From positions 526,322 through 590,321 of the forward strand of contig NZ_JAAIXZ010000001.1 in assembly GCF_010894435.1 (NCBI RefSeq): a stretch of DNA of 64,000 bases, read 5' to 3'. The translations under genes and the position numbers were made by a program. How positions within the stretch are numbered: position 1 is the first letter of the stretch; every line of letters starts with the position of its first letter. The notes under the pieces are model-generated. The model made no database searches and had not been told where the DNA came from. It saw only the letters and a list, made by a program, of their open reading frames with translations. This document shows positions 17,600-26,223 of the stretch, in pieces. The DNA comes from Pyxidicoccus trucidator. Lineage in GTDB: Bacteria > Myxococcota > Myxococcia > Myxococcales > Myxococcaceae.

Positions 17600-18790
17600 T
17601 TACAGCTGGTAGCGCCCGACGATGGCGCCCAGCTCGTTGGAGGCGTTGGAGAGCTGGATGGCGGCCTGCTCGCTGGCGGCCATGCGGTCGACAATCTGGT
17701 CCGCCGAGTCCGCCATGGAGCTGAGCGCGGCGAAGAGCTCGGCGATGCCGGCGTCCTGCTGGCTGACGGCGTCGGCGATGCTGCGCACCGTCTGGCCGTT
17801 GTTCTGGATGATGGTGGCCAGCGAGCGCAGGCTCTCGCCCGCGGCGCGCACCTGCTCCAGTCCGCCTTCCACCTCGCGCGCGCCGCCCTCGCTGGTGTGC
17901 ACGGCGTTGGAGATGGCCCGGCCGATGTCACCGAGGATGGCCTGCACCCGCGTGGTGGCACCCGCGGACTGGTCCGCCAGCGAGCGCATCTCCCGCGCCA
18001 CCACCGCGAAGGAGCGGCCCGTCTCACCACTGCGCGCCGCCTCGATGGAGGCATTGAGGGCCAGCACGTTGGACTGGTCCGCCAAATCCTTCACCGTCCG
18101 GGTGATGTCGCCCACCTGCCGCGTGCGCTGGTGCAGCTCGGAGATGGTGCGGCCCATCTGCTCCACGTGCGAGCGGATGTGCGTGAGTCCGCCCACGCTG
18201 CCGGACACCGCGGCCTCGCCCTCCTGGCCGTACACGCTGGCTCGCTCCGCCTCGCGCTGAATCGCGTCCACCCGCTTCGCCGCCGCGCGCGAGGCTTCCT
18301 GGAGCTGCTGCGCCGCGAGCTGCGTTTCATGCAGCGCCACGGCCTGCATGGACACCGCCTCGTTCTGCACCGATGCGGACTCGGTGAGCTGGGCGGACGC
18401 CGACTCCAGCTGATCGGCCGAGCCGCGCAGCGCGATCAGCAGCCCGCGCAGCTGCGCCATCAGCCCCGCGAAGGAGGCGGTGAGCTGGCCAATCTCATCC
18501 TGGGAGCGCACCTCCAGGGTGCCGCGGAAGTCGCCCTCGGCAATCACACGGGCCGTGGCGGCGGTGAGCTCGCGCAGGGGCGCCGTCATCCGGCGAATCA
18601 GCACGAAGATGGCAACCCCCGCGCCGAGCGCGAGGACACCATTCAAGAGACCGAGCACCAGCACGGAGCCGAAGGAGACCGTCTCCCAGGACCGGGACAG
18701 CGTCCCCGTGAGCGTGACGCTCACGGTGGTGAGGACGACGAGGACCAGGGTAATGGCCGCGGTCAGGCGAGCGGCAAGGCTGTGCGTCAT
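17600..18790 (-). CDS. Methyl-accepting chemotaxis-like protein without a sensor domain
   Basis: A 396-residue membrane receptor-like protein. It has TM1 (ITLVLVVLTTVSVTLTG), a very short loop, TM2 (VLVLGLLNGVLALGAG), HAMP (PLRELTAATARVIAEGDFRG) and a signalling coiled coil whose tip is LALNASIEAARSGETGRSF followed by AVVAREMRSLADQS, the CheA/CheW-contact hairpin. There is almost no periplasmic sensor, so input must come from the membrane, HAMP or a partner. No C-terminal CheR-docking pentapeptide (ends GRYQL). No che genes nearby. The ATG at 18790 is chosen because it starts the first helix; an in-frame start 28 codons upstream lacks support. Confidence 0.87.
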   Translation of the reverse strand: MTHSLAARLTAAITLVLVVLTTVSVTLTGTLSRSWETVSFGSVLVLGLLNGVLALGAGVAIFVLIRRMTAPLRELTAATARVIAEGDFRGTLEVRSQDEIGQLTASFAGLMAQLRGLLIALRGSADQLESASAQLTESASVQNEAVSMQAVALHETQLAAQQLQEASRAAAKRVDAIQREAERASVYGQEGEAAVSGSVGGLTHIRSHVEQMGRTISELHQRTRQVGDITRTVKDLADQSNVLALNASIEAARSGETGRSFAVVAREMRSLADQSAGATTRVQAILGDIGRAISNAVHTSEGGAREVEGGLEQVRAAGESLRSLATIIQNNGQTVRSIADAVSQQDAGIAELFAALSSMADSADQIVDRMAASEQAAIQLSNASNELGAIVGRYQL

Positions 18791-19045
18791 TCGCTGCGAA
18801 GCCAAGGAGAGGATCACGAGGGGGACTTCGAATCCTACTCCTCCAAACGCGTCTTGTTTAGAGGGGAGTGCCAATCACAGCCCCGCTGGAATCAGTGACC
18901 ACCCCGCGTCGCAAATGACCCGTTTTTGAGAGGAGACGTGTCGGGTCGTCCCCCTTCACGCGAGGTCCAAGGTCTCCGCCCTGCTGCTGACACTGCGAGC
19001 GCCCCGGGGTTGACGCGAACAGAGCCCCTGCGCTCCCGTCACCTC

Positions 19046-19645
19046 ATGCGTCTGCCCTCCTTGCCGCCGGCCGTGGCCCTGCTCGCACTCATGCCCACCG
19101 TGCTCCACGCGGAGGAAGTCGCGGGCGAGGCGCGAGCGAAAGCGGAGCCCGCCTTCACGACGCGCAACTTCGGCAACCTGCGCGTGGGTGGCTCCACGGC
19201 CAACGGCAACGGCCGACCGGAGCTGTGCCTGGAGCTGTCCCCGGTGTCCTTCCTCTCCGTGGAGGGCTGCGGCACTGGCAGTGGATTCCTGCATGGGGAC
19301 CCGGAGCCGGAGGTGGCGCACTTCCGGGCCAAGCTGCGGCTGCTCTCCATCGACAAGGAAGGCTGGGGCACCCTCCAGCCCTTCTTCGCCGCCGGGCTCG
19401 CCGAGGCGCAGGTGGGCGAGGACGACCCGGGCTTCCAGCTCAACGGCACGGACGCGCGCCGCGTATCCACGACGGGGCCGGAGCTGGGCGTGGGGCTGCG
19501 CTTCCTGCGGCCGCTGGCCTCCGGCTTCGAGCTGGTGGGCGACTTCAACCTGGGCATGGCGTGGCTGCCACATGCCCCGGAGCTGGTGAAGCCCGGGGAC
19601 ACGTGGCTGCCTTCGGCCAGCCTCTCCTTCGGCGTGGGCTTCTAG
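19046..19645 (+). CDS. Small outer-membrane barrel protein, hypothetical
   Basis: A 199-residue protein. Signal peptide PAVALLALMPTVLHA, then a mature part with the features of an outer-membrane acyltransferase or OmpW-like barrel (RPELCLELSPVSFLSVEGCG, LQPFFAAGLAEAQVG, ELGVGLRFLRPLASGFELVG, terminal PSASLSFGVGF ending in Phe). Two Cys may form a disulfide. Divergent from the chemoreceptor gene with a 255-bp intergenic region that is locally AT-richer and may hold both promoters. Function unknown. Confidence 0.7.
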   Translation: MRLPSLPPAVALLALMPTVLHAEEVAGEARAKAEPAFTTRNFGNLRVGGSTANGNGRPELCLELSPVSFLSVEGCGTGSGFLHGDPEPEVAHFRAKLRLLSIDKEGWGTLQPFFAAGLAEAQVGEDDPGFQLNGTDARRVSTTGPELGVGLRFLRPLASGFELVGDFNLGMAWLPHAPELVKPGDTWLPSASLSFGVGF

Positions 19646-19655
19646 CGCCCCGGCG

Positions 19656-20399
19656 TCAGGCGTCCGCCACGCGCAGCACCACCGCGGTGATGTTGTCCTT
19701 GCCTCCCGCCTCGTACGCATCCGCGACGAGCGCGTCACACACCTCGCGCGCGGTGGACAGCGTCAGCCGCCGCAGCAGCCCTTCCAGGCCCAGCGGCTCG
19801 TAGAGGCCGTCCGAGCACAGCAGGAACACGTCTCCGGGCTCCGTGCGCAGCCGCTGCACCGTGGGCTCCGCGTTGTCCGTGCCCAGCGCGCGGGTGATGA
19901 GGTGCCGCAGGTTGGCCGGCCCGCCCGGCGGCTCCATGCCGACGTCGCGCAGCTCCTCGATGAGCGAGTGGTCCCGCGTCAGCGCCTCCAGCTTTCCGCC
20001 GCGCAGCCGGTACAGCCGGCTGTCTCCCACGTGGGCCACGGCCGCGCCGTGGTCTCCCACCGCCAGGGCCACCACCGTGGACGCCATCTCCCTCAGCCGC
20101 CCCACGCGCTGGGCCTGGAGGTTGCGCTGCGCCAGGGCCGAGCACGCCGACAACAGATTCTCCTCCCGGCTGCGCTGCGGGTCCGGCACCGTGGGCCACG
20201 TCGAGTCCCGGTCCTGCCCGAGCCGCAGGCCGAAGCCCGCGAAGGTGTCCACTACACAACGGCTGGCGACCTCTCCACCCTCCTGTCCGCCCAGCCCGTC
20301 CGCCACGACGAACAGCCCCAGCTCCGGCAGGACGCAGTACGAGTCCTCGTTGTGTGTCCGCCGGCCAATGTGGGTCTGCCCCGCGCTGTCCATTCTCAT
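19656..20399 (-). CDS. PP2C-type Ser/Thr protein phosphatase
   Basis: A 247-residue soluble PPM phosphatase that should dephosphorylate targets of Hanks kinases. All metal-site motifs are present: RRTHNEDSY (Asp), VADGLGGQEGGEVAS (DG), AHVGDSRLYRLR, LLCSDGLYEPL and GGKDNITAVVLRV. The length is that of bacterial PstP/Stp1 catalytic domains, without a membrane anchor. The ATG at 20399 has GAGGAGGAGTC directly upstream, which decides the start. It ends 10 bases from the convergent barrel gene; the spacer CGCCCCGGCG is a short palindrome. Confidence 0.92.
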   Translation of the reverse strand: MRMDSAGQTHIGRRTHNEDSYCVLPELGLFVVADGLGGQEGGEVASRCVVDTFAGFGLRLGQDRDSTWPTVPDPQRSREENLLSACSALAQRNLQAQRVGRLREMASTVVALAVGDHGAAVAHVGDSRLYRLRGGKLEALTRDHSLIEELRDVGMEPPGGPANLRHLITRALGTDNAEPTVQRLRTEPGDVFLLCSDGLYEPLGLEGLLRRLTLSTAREVCDALVADAYEAGGKDNITAVVLRVADA

Positions 20400-20777
20400 G
20401 ACTCCTCCTCGGCCTCTCCCCCAGCAAGCGTGAGGCCAGCGCCCTCTCCCCCGGTCGGGCACCCGGAACGGATACTCCGTTCGGGGGCCGTCTGGAGAGT
20501 GAGTGCCACAGGACCCCGACATCCGGGCCCCACCCGTCCGGTGGCTGACGCTGCGAGCGCCCGCCATTCATCAACGCGCATCAGGGCGTGGGGTATCCAC
20601 CCCACACCTCACGCCAGGCCTGGAATTGAACAGCTGAACGGAATGAGGGCCCAACCGCTCGATTCGCTCGAAGCGGGCCAGGACACCGGCCCCGGGTCCT
20701 GGGCGCCCTGGCAACTTCCCAGGCGGCGGAGCGACAATCCCGATGCGGCCACCGGTGCGTGCCGCCTGGGGTGCCCG
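20400..20777. other. Intergenic region with inverted repeats
   Basis: 378 bases between divergent genes. A 10-bp stem with one mismatch (CCGGAACGGA / TCCGTTCGGG, 20463-20485) lies upstream of the phosphatase gene, and GTGGGG / CCCCAC (20588-20605) lies in the middle. Either could be an operator or a leader hairpin. No coding region or known RNA is recognised. Confidence 0.45.
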
Positions 20778-21887
20778 ATGTCGACCATCCGCCGCGTGCT
20801 GTCAGGTATCTCCTCCTCCATCTCCCGCGCCAGGCTGGACGTGGAGCTGGAGCCGGTGACGCCGCTCACCCCTCGCGAGCCGCTGGAGCCGGTGGCCCCG
20901 GTGCGGCGCGGCTTCTCCGACCAGAGCGAGTTCCAGGCGGAGGTGGATGACCTGGACGCGTCGCTCGCCGCGCATGCGCCCTCGCTGGCCGGGACCTCCG
21001 GGCCGTCGCAGGGCGGTGCGCCGCCCCCGCAGCAGCTCCGCGTGTTCTCCGGTGAGAGCTCCTTCGAGAGCTCCTTCGAGTCGGCGCGCCCGCGCTACGC
21101 GCAGCTGCTGGGCACGCAGCTCCCGTCCTCGCTGGGCGCTCCCGGAGAGTCCTCGGGCGGCGTGGGCTCCCTCTCCGCGGGCCGGGGCCGGGGCGGCGTG
21201 AGCGCGCCGGACATGGATGACGACCTGCTGTCGCCCGACGCGGCGGCGTGGGAGCTGCAGAACCTGGACACCTCCACGCCCACCATGGTGGAGCCGGAGG
21301 ACCTGCTCTTCATGCTGGACCCGCCGGGCTCCGCGAGCTCCAGGGCGCCCGTATTCGAGCTGGGACTGGATGACGTCTTCGAGGACGGGCCGGGCGCGAT
21401 CTCCGGCTCGGGCGGAGCAGGCACTCCGGGCTTCGCGGGCGTGGAGGCCACTGACGACGTCCCGCTGGACGCCGCTTACGACACCACCGAGCTGCCGCCG
21501 GAGTTCCTGGACCCCTCCGTGAGGCCCGCGGGGCCGGACGAGTTCCTCGCGGACACGAGCGACCTGGGCTCCCTGATACCGGAGGAGCCCTCCCTGGGTG
21601 ACGCGGCCCTGGCCGGCGTGCTGGGCCCGGTGATAGCCAACCCCGCCGCCGCCAGCGTCCCGGTCTCCGCGGCGCTCGCGTCGCAGGGCGTGGAGGCCGT
21701 GGCGGACACCTTCGAGGCGGACCTCCAGGCACAGCCCACCGTCGACCTCGGCGCGGCGGCGTCCAGCGAGCCTCCGCTTGCGTCGTTCGACGTAGACGCG
21801 GCGGTGGCCGGCGAGCCGTCGGTCGTCGTCGCGTCCACGGCGCTCGACGTCGACGCGTCCACGCCCGTGGAGCCGCGAGAGGGCTGA
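20778..21887 (+). CDS. Acidic low-complexity protein, hypothetical
   Basis: A 369-residue, strongly acidic protein rich in Ala, Ser, Glu, Asp and Pro and largely without predicted globular order. The N-terminal 20 residues are basic and amphipathic (STIRRVLSGISSSISRARL). Acidic patches recur (EPEDLLFMLDPP, FELGLDDVFEDGPG, LPPEFLDPS). No signal peptide, transmembrane segment or known motif. It resembles the intrinsically disordered interaction proteins common in myxobacteria. The ATG at 20778 is chosen where the composition changes; the upstream open frame is antisense to the phosphatase. Function not recognised. Confidence 0.6.
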   Translation: MSTIRRVLSGISSSISRARLDVELEPVTPLTPREPLEPVAPVRRGFSDQSEFQAEVDDLDASLAAHAPSLAGTSGPSQGGAPPPQQLRVFSGESSFESSFESARPRYAQLLGTQLPSSLGAPGESSGGVGSLSAGRGRGGVSAPDMDDDLLSPDAAAWELQNLDTSTPTMVEPEDLLFMLDPPGSASSRAPVFELGLDDVFEDGPGAISGSGGAGTPGFAGVEATDDVPLDAAYDTTELPPEFLDPSVRPAGPDEFLADTSDLGSLIPEEPSLGDAALAGVLGPVIANPAAASVPVSAALASQGVEAVADTFEADLQAQPTVDLGAAASSEPPLASFDVDAAVAGEPSVVVASTALDVDASTPVEPREG

Positions 21888-21893
21888 GCCCCA

Positions 21894-21913
21894 CCCCGCC
21901 TCGTGAGGCGGGG
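21894..21913. terminator. Bidirectional terminator hairpin
   Basis: CCCCGCCTC GT GAGGCGGGG is a perfect 9-bp stem between two convergent genes, 7 bases after one stop and 8 before the other. It lacks T-tracts, as is common in very GC-rich genomes. Confidence 0.7.
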
Positions 21914-21921
21914 GCCGTCCG

Positions 21922-23226
21922 TCAGGGCTTCTTCGTCTCGGCCAGGATGGCGTCGAGCTGCGCCTGGGCCTCGTTGACGTCGTTGGTGAACTCGTTCCTG
22001 TAGCGCCTGCGCTCCGCGCTGTCCCACTCGGTGGGGGAGAACGAGGAGGCGGGGTAGTCGCTCGTGGTGTGGACGTACCCGCGCAGGGTGGTCATCAGCT
22101 CGCGGTCCGGGTCTCCGGACTCCTTGAGGAGGAAGCCCTCCACGTCGCGCAGCTTCAGCGGGAAGGTGGGCCCCTCGTCCAGCACGAGGTTGCCGGCGAT
22201 GGTCAGCTTCACCTCCTGCGCGCCCTCCCTCAGCTCCTCGTTGAAGGACACGTGCGCGAAGGGGGCGCCGCTCTCGTCGTCCAAGCGGCCCGCCACCACG
22301 TACCGTCCGGCCTTCCGGACCTGAATCCCGAGATAGAGCTTGAGGGAGCCCGCCTCCATCACCTCGCGCACCGTGCCGGTGAACAGCGCCGGAGGGAACG
22401 GGGTGTAGAGGACGTCGAAGAAGGCGGAGCCTTCCGCCTTGCCCGAGCGCACGCTCACGCCCACCCGCAGCGTGCCGGAGAACATCGGGAAGCCCTGCTT
22501 CGACGGCTGGAACCGGCCGGTGAAGTTGCCGTCCCCCGCGAGCGTGTCCCCCGCGGAGCCGTCGTCGTGAAAGGCCAGCGGCACCGCGGCCGTGCCGGCC
22601 CCGCCCGTCATGTGCTCGGCCTCGTGCGCGGAGGCGGACACCACCTGGCAGGGCCTGGGCGCGCGCTGCGCGTCCTCGCAACCCACCACGAAGTGCACCG
22701 TCTCGTCACCGACGACGAAGACCCGGTCCTGCTTCAGCCGGAGCTGCACGTCCGGGTTGTCGCGGCTCAGCGGGCGGGTGCGCTCCGGCTCCGCCAGGTC
22801 CATCTGGTCCACCTGCTCGCTGCTGGGCCGGGACTCCGGCGGATAGCGCGTCGCGGACACGTACGCGTCCAGCGTGCGCTTCGCCCGCTCCAGTCGCTGC
22901 TCCCACAGCGAGCGCCGGGCCTCGCGCTCCGCTTCGACGGGGTCCTTCGCGTCCGCCTGCGCGGAGCCCGCGGGCCCGGAGGGCGCTCCGCCCGTCGACG
23001 TCCCGCCCCACGGCGCCTCATCCTTCCCCGGGGCTGCCATGGCGCCTGAGCGCGCGACAGCCTCCGGGGACGTGGAGGACGCGTCCCCGGAGGGCTCCAG
23101 ACCGGCACTGACTCCCCCACTCCACCACCACCCCACGACACCCAGCGCCACGGGGATGAAGACAACAGCCCACCAGACGCGGCGGGAGCGGGAAGCAGGA
23201 GGGGGGACGGTGCCAGGAGGAGTCAT
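21922..23226 (-). CDS. Membrane-anchored choice-of-anchor-X protein
   Basis: A 434-residue protein with one N-terminal membrane segment (VWWAVVFIPVALGVVGWWW) and an Ala/Gly/Ser/Pro linker. A short helical stretch follows (RRSLWEQRLERAKRTLDAYV), then beta domains at about 150-400 including the choice-of-anchor-X signature DDGSAGDTLAGDGNFT. Most of it should face the periplasm. It starts 20 bases after the lipase-like gene on the same strand, so the two form an operon. The overall shape (TM, flexible linker, helix, periplasmic domain) resembles a lipase foldase, but the foldase signature RxxFDY is not found. The function is inferred from context only. Confidence 0.7.
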   Translation of the reverse strand: MTPPGTVPPPASRSRRVWWAVVFIPVALGVVGWWWSGGVSAGLEPSGDASSTSPEAVARSGAMAAPGKDEAPWGGTSTGGAPSGPAGSAQADAKDPVEAEREARRSLWEQRLERAKRTLDAYVSATRYPPESRPSSEQVDQMDLAEPERTRPLSRDNPDVQLRLKQDRVFVVGDETVHFVVGCEDAQRAPRPCQVVSASAHEAEHMTGGAGTAAVPLAFHDDGSAGDTLAGDGNFTGRFQPSKQGFPMFSGTLRVGVSVRSGKAEGSAFFDVLYTPFPPALFTGTVREVMEAGSLKLYLGIQVRKAGRYVVAGRLDDESGAPFAHVSFNEELREGAQEVKLTIAGNLVLDEGPTFPLKLRDVEGFLLKESGDPDRELMTTLRGYVHTTSDYPASSFSPTEWDSAERRRYRNEFTNDVNEAQAQLDAILAETKKP

Positions 23227-23246
23227 GTCACTTCGCGGAGTCGGGT

Positions 23247-24131
23247 TCAGCGAGCGTAATTCACCATGTCCTCGCGGACCTTGGAGACGATGCCACCCCA
23301 GTTGCCGTTGGCGTAGTGGTTGTACGCCTCGCCATCATCGCGCAGCTGCACGGTGTGGTAGCTCCACTTCGCCTTGCCGTCGCTGCACGCGGCCGTGCCG
23401 GTGTTGAGGGTGCCGCCGCAGAACCAGTCGCCCGGGTTGCACTGCGAGCTGCCCGAGCTGCCGGACACGCCACCCGTGGAGTGGTAGGACACAGCCTCGT
23501 CGTCCTGCCCCGGCAGGATGCCCGAGTACACCGTGCCCTTGGCGCCGGCGAACATGTAGAACCAGAGGTTGCGCGTGGTGTTGTGGTTGTACATGGCGCG
23601 CGCCGTCGTGGTGACCAGGTCACTGACCAGCGGGTCGCCCACCGCCCACTCGCCCACGTCCGCCAGCTCGCTGCCGCCGCCCGCGCCGGACGCGATGTCC
23701 ACCCACTTGATGTTCCAGCCCGTCTGGGTGGTGCCATCCGTGTTGCCACACACGCCGCTGGAGTTGGGGACCGCGTTCTTCTTGTAACGCGCGGAGCCAC
23801 CGTACAGCGACAGCGCGTAGCCAATCTGGAGATTGCCCGCGCTGTGCGCGGCGATGTAGCACCAGTTCTCGCCGGTGCAGAAACAGTCCAGCGCGTCACG
23901 GACGCGATAGTTCTCCCCGCCGATGCGCTGCGTCCCGTTCCAGTTGACGGCCTTCTTGTTCACACCGGCCGCGGTGGAGCTGGGCCCCCAGTAGCTGAAG
24001 TCGTTGTAGTTGCCGGCCTGCGTCGTGTTCCCGTTCTTGCCGTGGATCCACAACGAGTAGTTGGTGGCGGCCGCCTCCGTGCCTGCCAGCAACGTGACGG
24101 CGGCTACGGCTACACCGATCAGCTTCTTCAT
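23247..24131 (-). CDS. Secreted alpha/beta-hydrolase (lipase-like)
   Basis: A 294-residue secreted protein. Signal peptide KKLIGVAVAAVTLLAGTEAAA, then a mature start NYSLWIHGKNGN, which fits an oxyanion-hole HG motif. Ser97 lies in the nucleophile elbow CYIAAHSAGNLQ (AHSAG, the lipase variant of GxSxG). Several Cys (CFCTGENWC and later CNPGDWFC) predict disulfides outside the cytoplasm. A late Asp/His pair (WSYHTVQLRDDGEAYNHY) could complete the triad. Substrate unknown; a lipase, esterase or polyester-depolymerase role is inferred. First gene of an operon with the membrane-anchored protein; the AT-rich 24200-24265 region upstream is its likely promoter area. Confidence 0.7.
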   Translation of the reverse strand: MKKLIGVAVAAVTLLAGTEAAATNYSLWIHGKNGNTTQAGNYNDFSYWGPSSTAAGVNKKAVNWNGTQRIGGENYRVRDALDCFCTGENWCYIAAHSAGNLQIGYALSLYGGSARYKKNAVPNSSGVCGNTDGTTQTGWNIKWVDIASGAGGGSELADVGEWAVGDPLVSDLVTTTARAMYNHNTTRNLWFYMFAGAKGTVYSGILPGQDDEAVSYHSTGGVSGSSGSSQCNPGDWFCGGTLNTGTAACSDGKAKWSYHTVQLRDDGEAYNHYANGNWGGIVSKVREDMVNYAR

Positions 24132-24318
24132 ATTGAGCGCCTCGCTCTGAGATGGGGGACAACCCCGCACGGAGGGGGACCGAGCAGGGAGGCGCACACT
24201 CTAAGACGTTGGGATGAAAAAGGTCGAGATCGTGGAAAACTTGAAGTGAGGGAAATAACTGACACGACGCGTCACAGGATGACGCACGGCACTGCGCAGC
24301 CATCCACGTGCGTCAGCG

Positions 24319-25437
24319 TCAGCGCGAGGCGATGACGAAGCGCTCCAGGCGGGCGAGGGCGTCGGGGAGGTTGGCGCGGCCCAGCCCCAGCCGGAAGTGG
24401 TTGCCGGGGAAGTCGTAGACGTCGCCGGGCAGCAGCAACACGCCCTCGCGCTCGACGAGCTCTTCGGTGAAGCGGGCCACGGGCGTGTCGCGAAGCAGAC
24501 GCGGGAAGGCCACGCTGCCGGCGCGCGGGCGCACCCAGCGGAAGGTGTCCGCGTGCCGCGCGAAGAACGCATCCAGCAGCGCGAGGTTGGTGGAGAGCAG
24601 CTCCCGGCTGCGCGCGAGCACCCGCTCCTTCGCGCGCAGGGCGATGAGCGAGAGCACCTCGCTGGGGGCGCTGTTGCAGATGGTGGTGTAGTCCTTGAAA
24701 GCCATGCAGCGACGCAGCAGCTCCGCGTCGCGGCAGGCGAGCCACCCCACGCGCAGCCCCGCCAGGCCCAGCGCCTTGGACATGACGCCCAGGCTGAGGC
24801 CGCGCGGCGTGCGCTCCGCGGCGGAGGGCAGCGTGTCGCGCGAGTCATACTCCAGCAGCCGGTACACCTCGTCGGACAAGAGACAGATGCCGCGCTCGTC
24901 GGCCAGCGCGCACAGCGCCTCGAAGGTGGCACGGTCCGGCAGCGCACCGGTGGGGTTGTGGGGGAAGTTCACCACGAGCAGCCGGGTGTCCGGCCTCAGC
25001 GCGCGGCGCAGGGCATCCAAATCGAGCGCCCAGCCGTCCTCCTCGCGCAGCGGCAGCAGCGTCACGTCCGCGCCCGTCGCGCGCGCCACTTCGTACAGCG
25101 ACTGGTAGCCCGGCCAGGTGACGACGGCATGGCTGCCCGGCCCCAGCAGCACGTTGGCCAGCACGAAGACGGCTTCCTGTGCGCCCGCGAAGGTGAGCAC
25201 GTCGTCCGGGGAGAGGCCCGGGTAGAGCGCGGCGATCTCCGCGCGCAGGGCGGGCAGCCCGGTGGACTCGGTGTAGCCGAGCGTCAGCCCCTCCCAGCGC
25301 GCCAGGGCGTCCGGGTCGGCGAGCGCCAGCAGGTCCCTCAGCCGCCAGCCCTCGATGTCCGAGGAGCACAGCAGGTAGGGCGCCGAGAACTCGTAGCGCG
25401 CGAAGTACCGCTCCAGCTTGAAGTCGGGGATGCGCAT
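24319..25437 (-). CDS. PLP-dependent class I/II aminotransferase
   Basis: A 372-residue fold-type I aminotransferase. Visible motifs: GYTESTGLPALRAEIA (N-terminal arm), FAGAQEAVF (cofactor phosphate region), VNFPHNPTGALP (Asn of the NPTG motif), LLSDEVYRLLEY (Asp-x-x-Tyr) and SKALGLAGLRVGW with the Schiff-base Lys. The distal FRLGLGRANLP carries the substrate-carboxylate Arg. The amino acid substrate cannot be assigned; MalY/PatB- and histidinol-phosphate-type members share these motifs. The ATG at 25437 starts exactly at the conserved FKLERYFARYEF segment. Confidence 0.88.
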   Translation of the reverse strand: MRIPDFKLERYFARYEFSAPYLLCSSDIEGWRLRDLLALADPDALARWEGLTLGYTESTGLPALRAEIAALYPGLSPDDVLTFAGAQEAVFVLANVLLGPGSHAVVTWPGYQSLYEVARATGADVTLLPLREEDGWALDLDALRRALRPDTRLLVVNFPHNPTGALPDRATFEALCALADERGICLLSDEVYRLLEYDSRDTLPSAAERTPRGLSLGVMSKALGLAGLRVGWLACRDAELLRRCMAFKDYTTICNSAPSEVLSLIALRAKERVLARSRELLSTNLALLDAFFARHADTFRWVRPRAGSVAFPRLLRDTPVARFTEELVEREGVLLLPGDVYDFPGNHFRLGLGRANLPDALARLERFVIASR

Positions 25438-25640
25438 GGCCGCCTCTCTGCCTGCTCCGAGGACGGGCGTCCAGCGTCGTCGGAGCGACTCCGGGGCGCC
25501 CGAAGTCTCGCGGCCGACACCCGGGGTGCCCGTGCCGTCCGGGCAGGCGAGCGGCCCTGGGGGCCTCGCGGGGGGAGGACGGCGCCGGCCGATGCATAGC
25601 TTGAGTCGCGTCCTCCTGAAGCCCACTCGTGGGAGCATGC

Positions 25641-26114
25641 ATGCCGACGCTCGACATCCCCATCACCCTGCTGGACCCGACAGGCGGCTGGGTCAACATC
25701 CCCGTCCACGTCTCGGAGCTGGATGAGTTGCCCGTCCTCCTCCACTTCTTCTCCATGGACCAGGTGAAGAGCACCGCCGACTTCGACGAACTGAAGCGCA
25801 TCATCGGGGAGTTCGCCCCCCGCGGCCTGCGCGTCATCAGCGTGGACGTCACGAAGTCCGATAAGGAACTGCGCGACACCAACGCGGTGGAGGCCTTCGC
25901 GCGCAAGCACGACCTGACCCACCCCATCGCCGTGGACGACGGCTCCATGGCCAAGGCGTACGACGTGACGCAGACGCCGGCCTGGCTCGTGTTCGACGCG
26001 GACTCCGCCCGGCTGCGCCACCACTTCACCGGGCGCAACGGCGCGCACCACGCGCGGCAGGTGCTGGACCGCTTCACCCGGTACGCCACCTCGGCCGCGG
26101 CCCCGCCGCCCTGA
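25641..26114 (+). CDS. Thioredoxin-fold protein lacking the CXXC pair
   Basis: A 157-residue protein with a thioredoxin/redoxin fold: central strand ELPVLLHFFSMDQ, strand GLRVISVDV, the cis-Pro loop TQTPAWLVF and the final strand-helix. The place where CXXC should stand (FFSMDQVKS) has no cysteine, so it is not a disulfide oxidoreductase. No signal peptide. Likely a binding or regulatory thioredoxin-fold domain. The ATG at 25641 is chosen because GGGAG precedes it; a GTG at 25629 is in frame. Divergent from the aminotransferase gene, 203 bases apart. Confidence 0.7.
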   Translation: MPTLDIPITLLDPTGGWVNIPVHVSELDELPVLLHFFSMDQVKSTADFDELKRIIGEFAPRGLRVISVDVTKSDKELRDTNAVEAFARKHDLTHPIAVDDGSMAKAYDVTQTPAWLVFDADSARLRHHFTGRNGAHHARQVLDRFTRYATSAAAPPP

Positions 26115-26116
26115 AG

Positions 26117-26180
26117 TCCCGGCCCCTGGACGACTGAATCCGGCCCCGGACACCTGAGCCCGGCCCCCTGGGCGCATGGG
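26117..26180. repeat. Imperfect tandem GC-rich repeats
   Basis: Three head-to-tail units of about 20 bases, each built on CCGGCCCC(T/G)GG. They lie between the thioredoxin-fold gene and the SDR gene. The homology is partial and could be compositional. Confidence 0.4.
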
Positions 26181-26223
26181 CCCCGGGCCCCTGCTGCCCT
26201 CACTCGCCATACGGAGACCCTTC

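Noticed and set aside
21922..24131. Annotation of the membrane protein as a classical lipase foldase
   Set aside because: The RxxFDY foldase signature is not found and a choice-of-anchor-X beta domain is present; kept only as an analogy.
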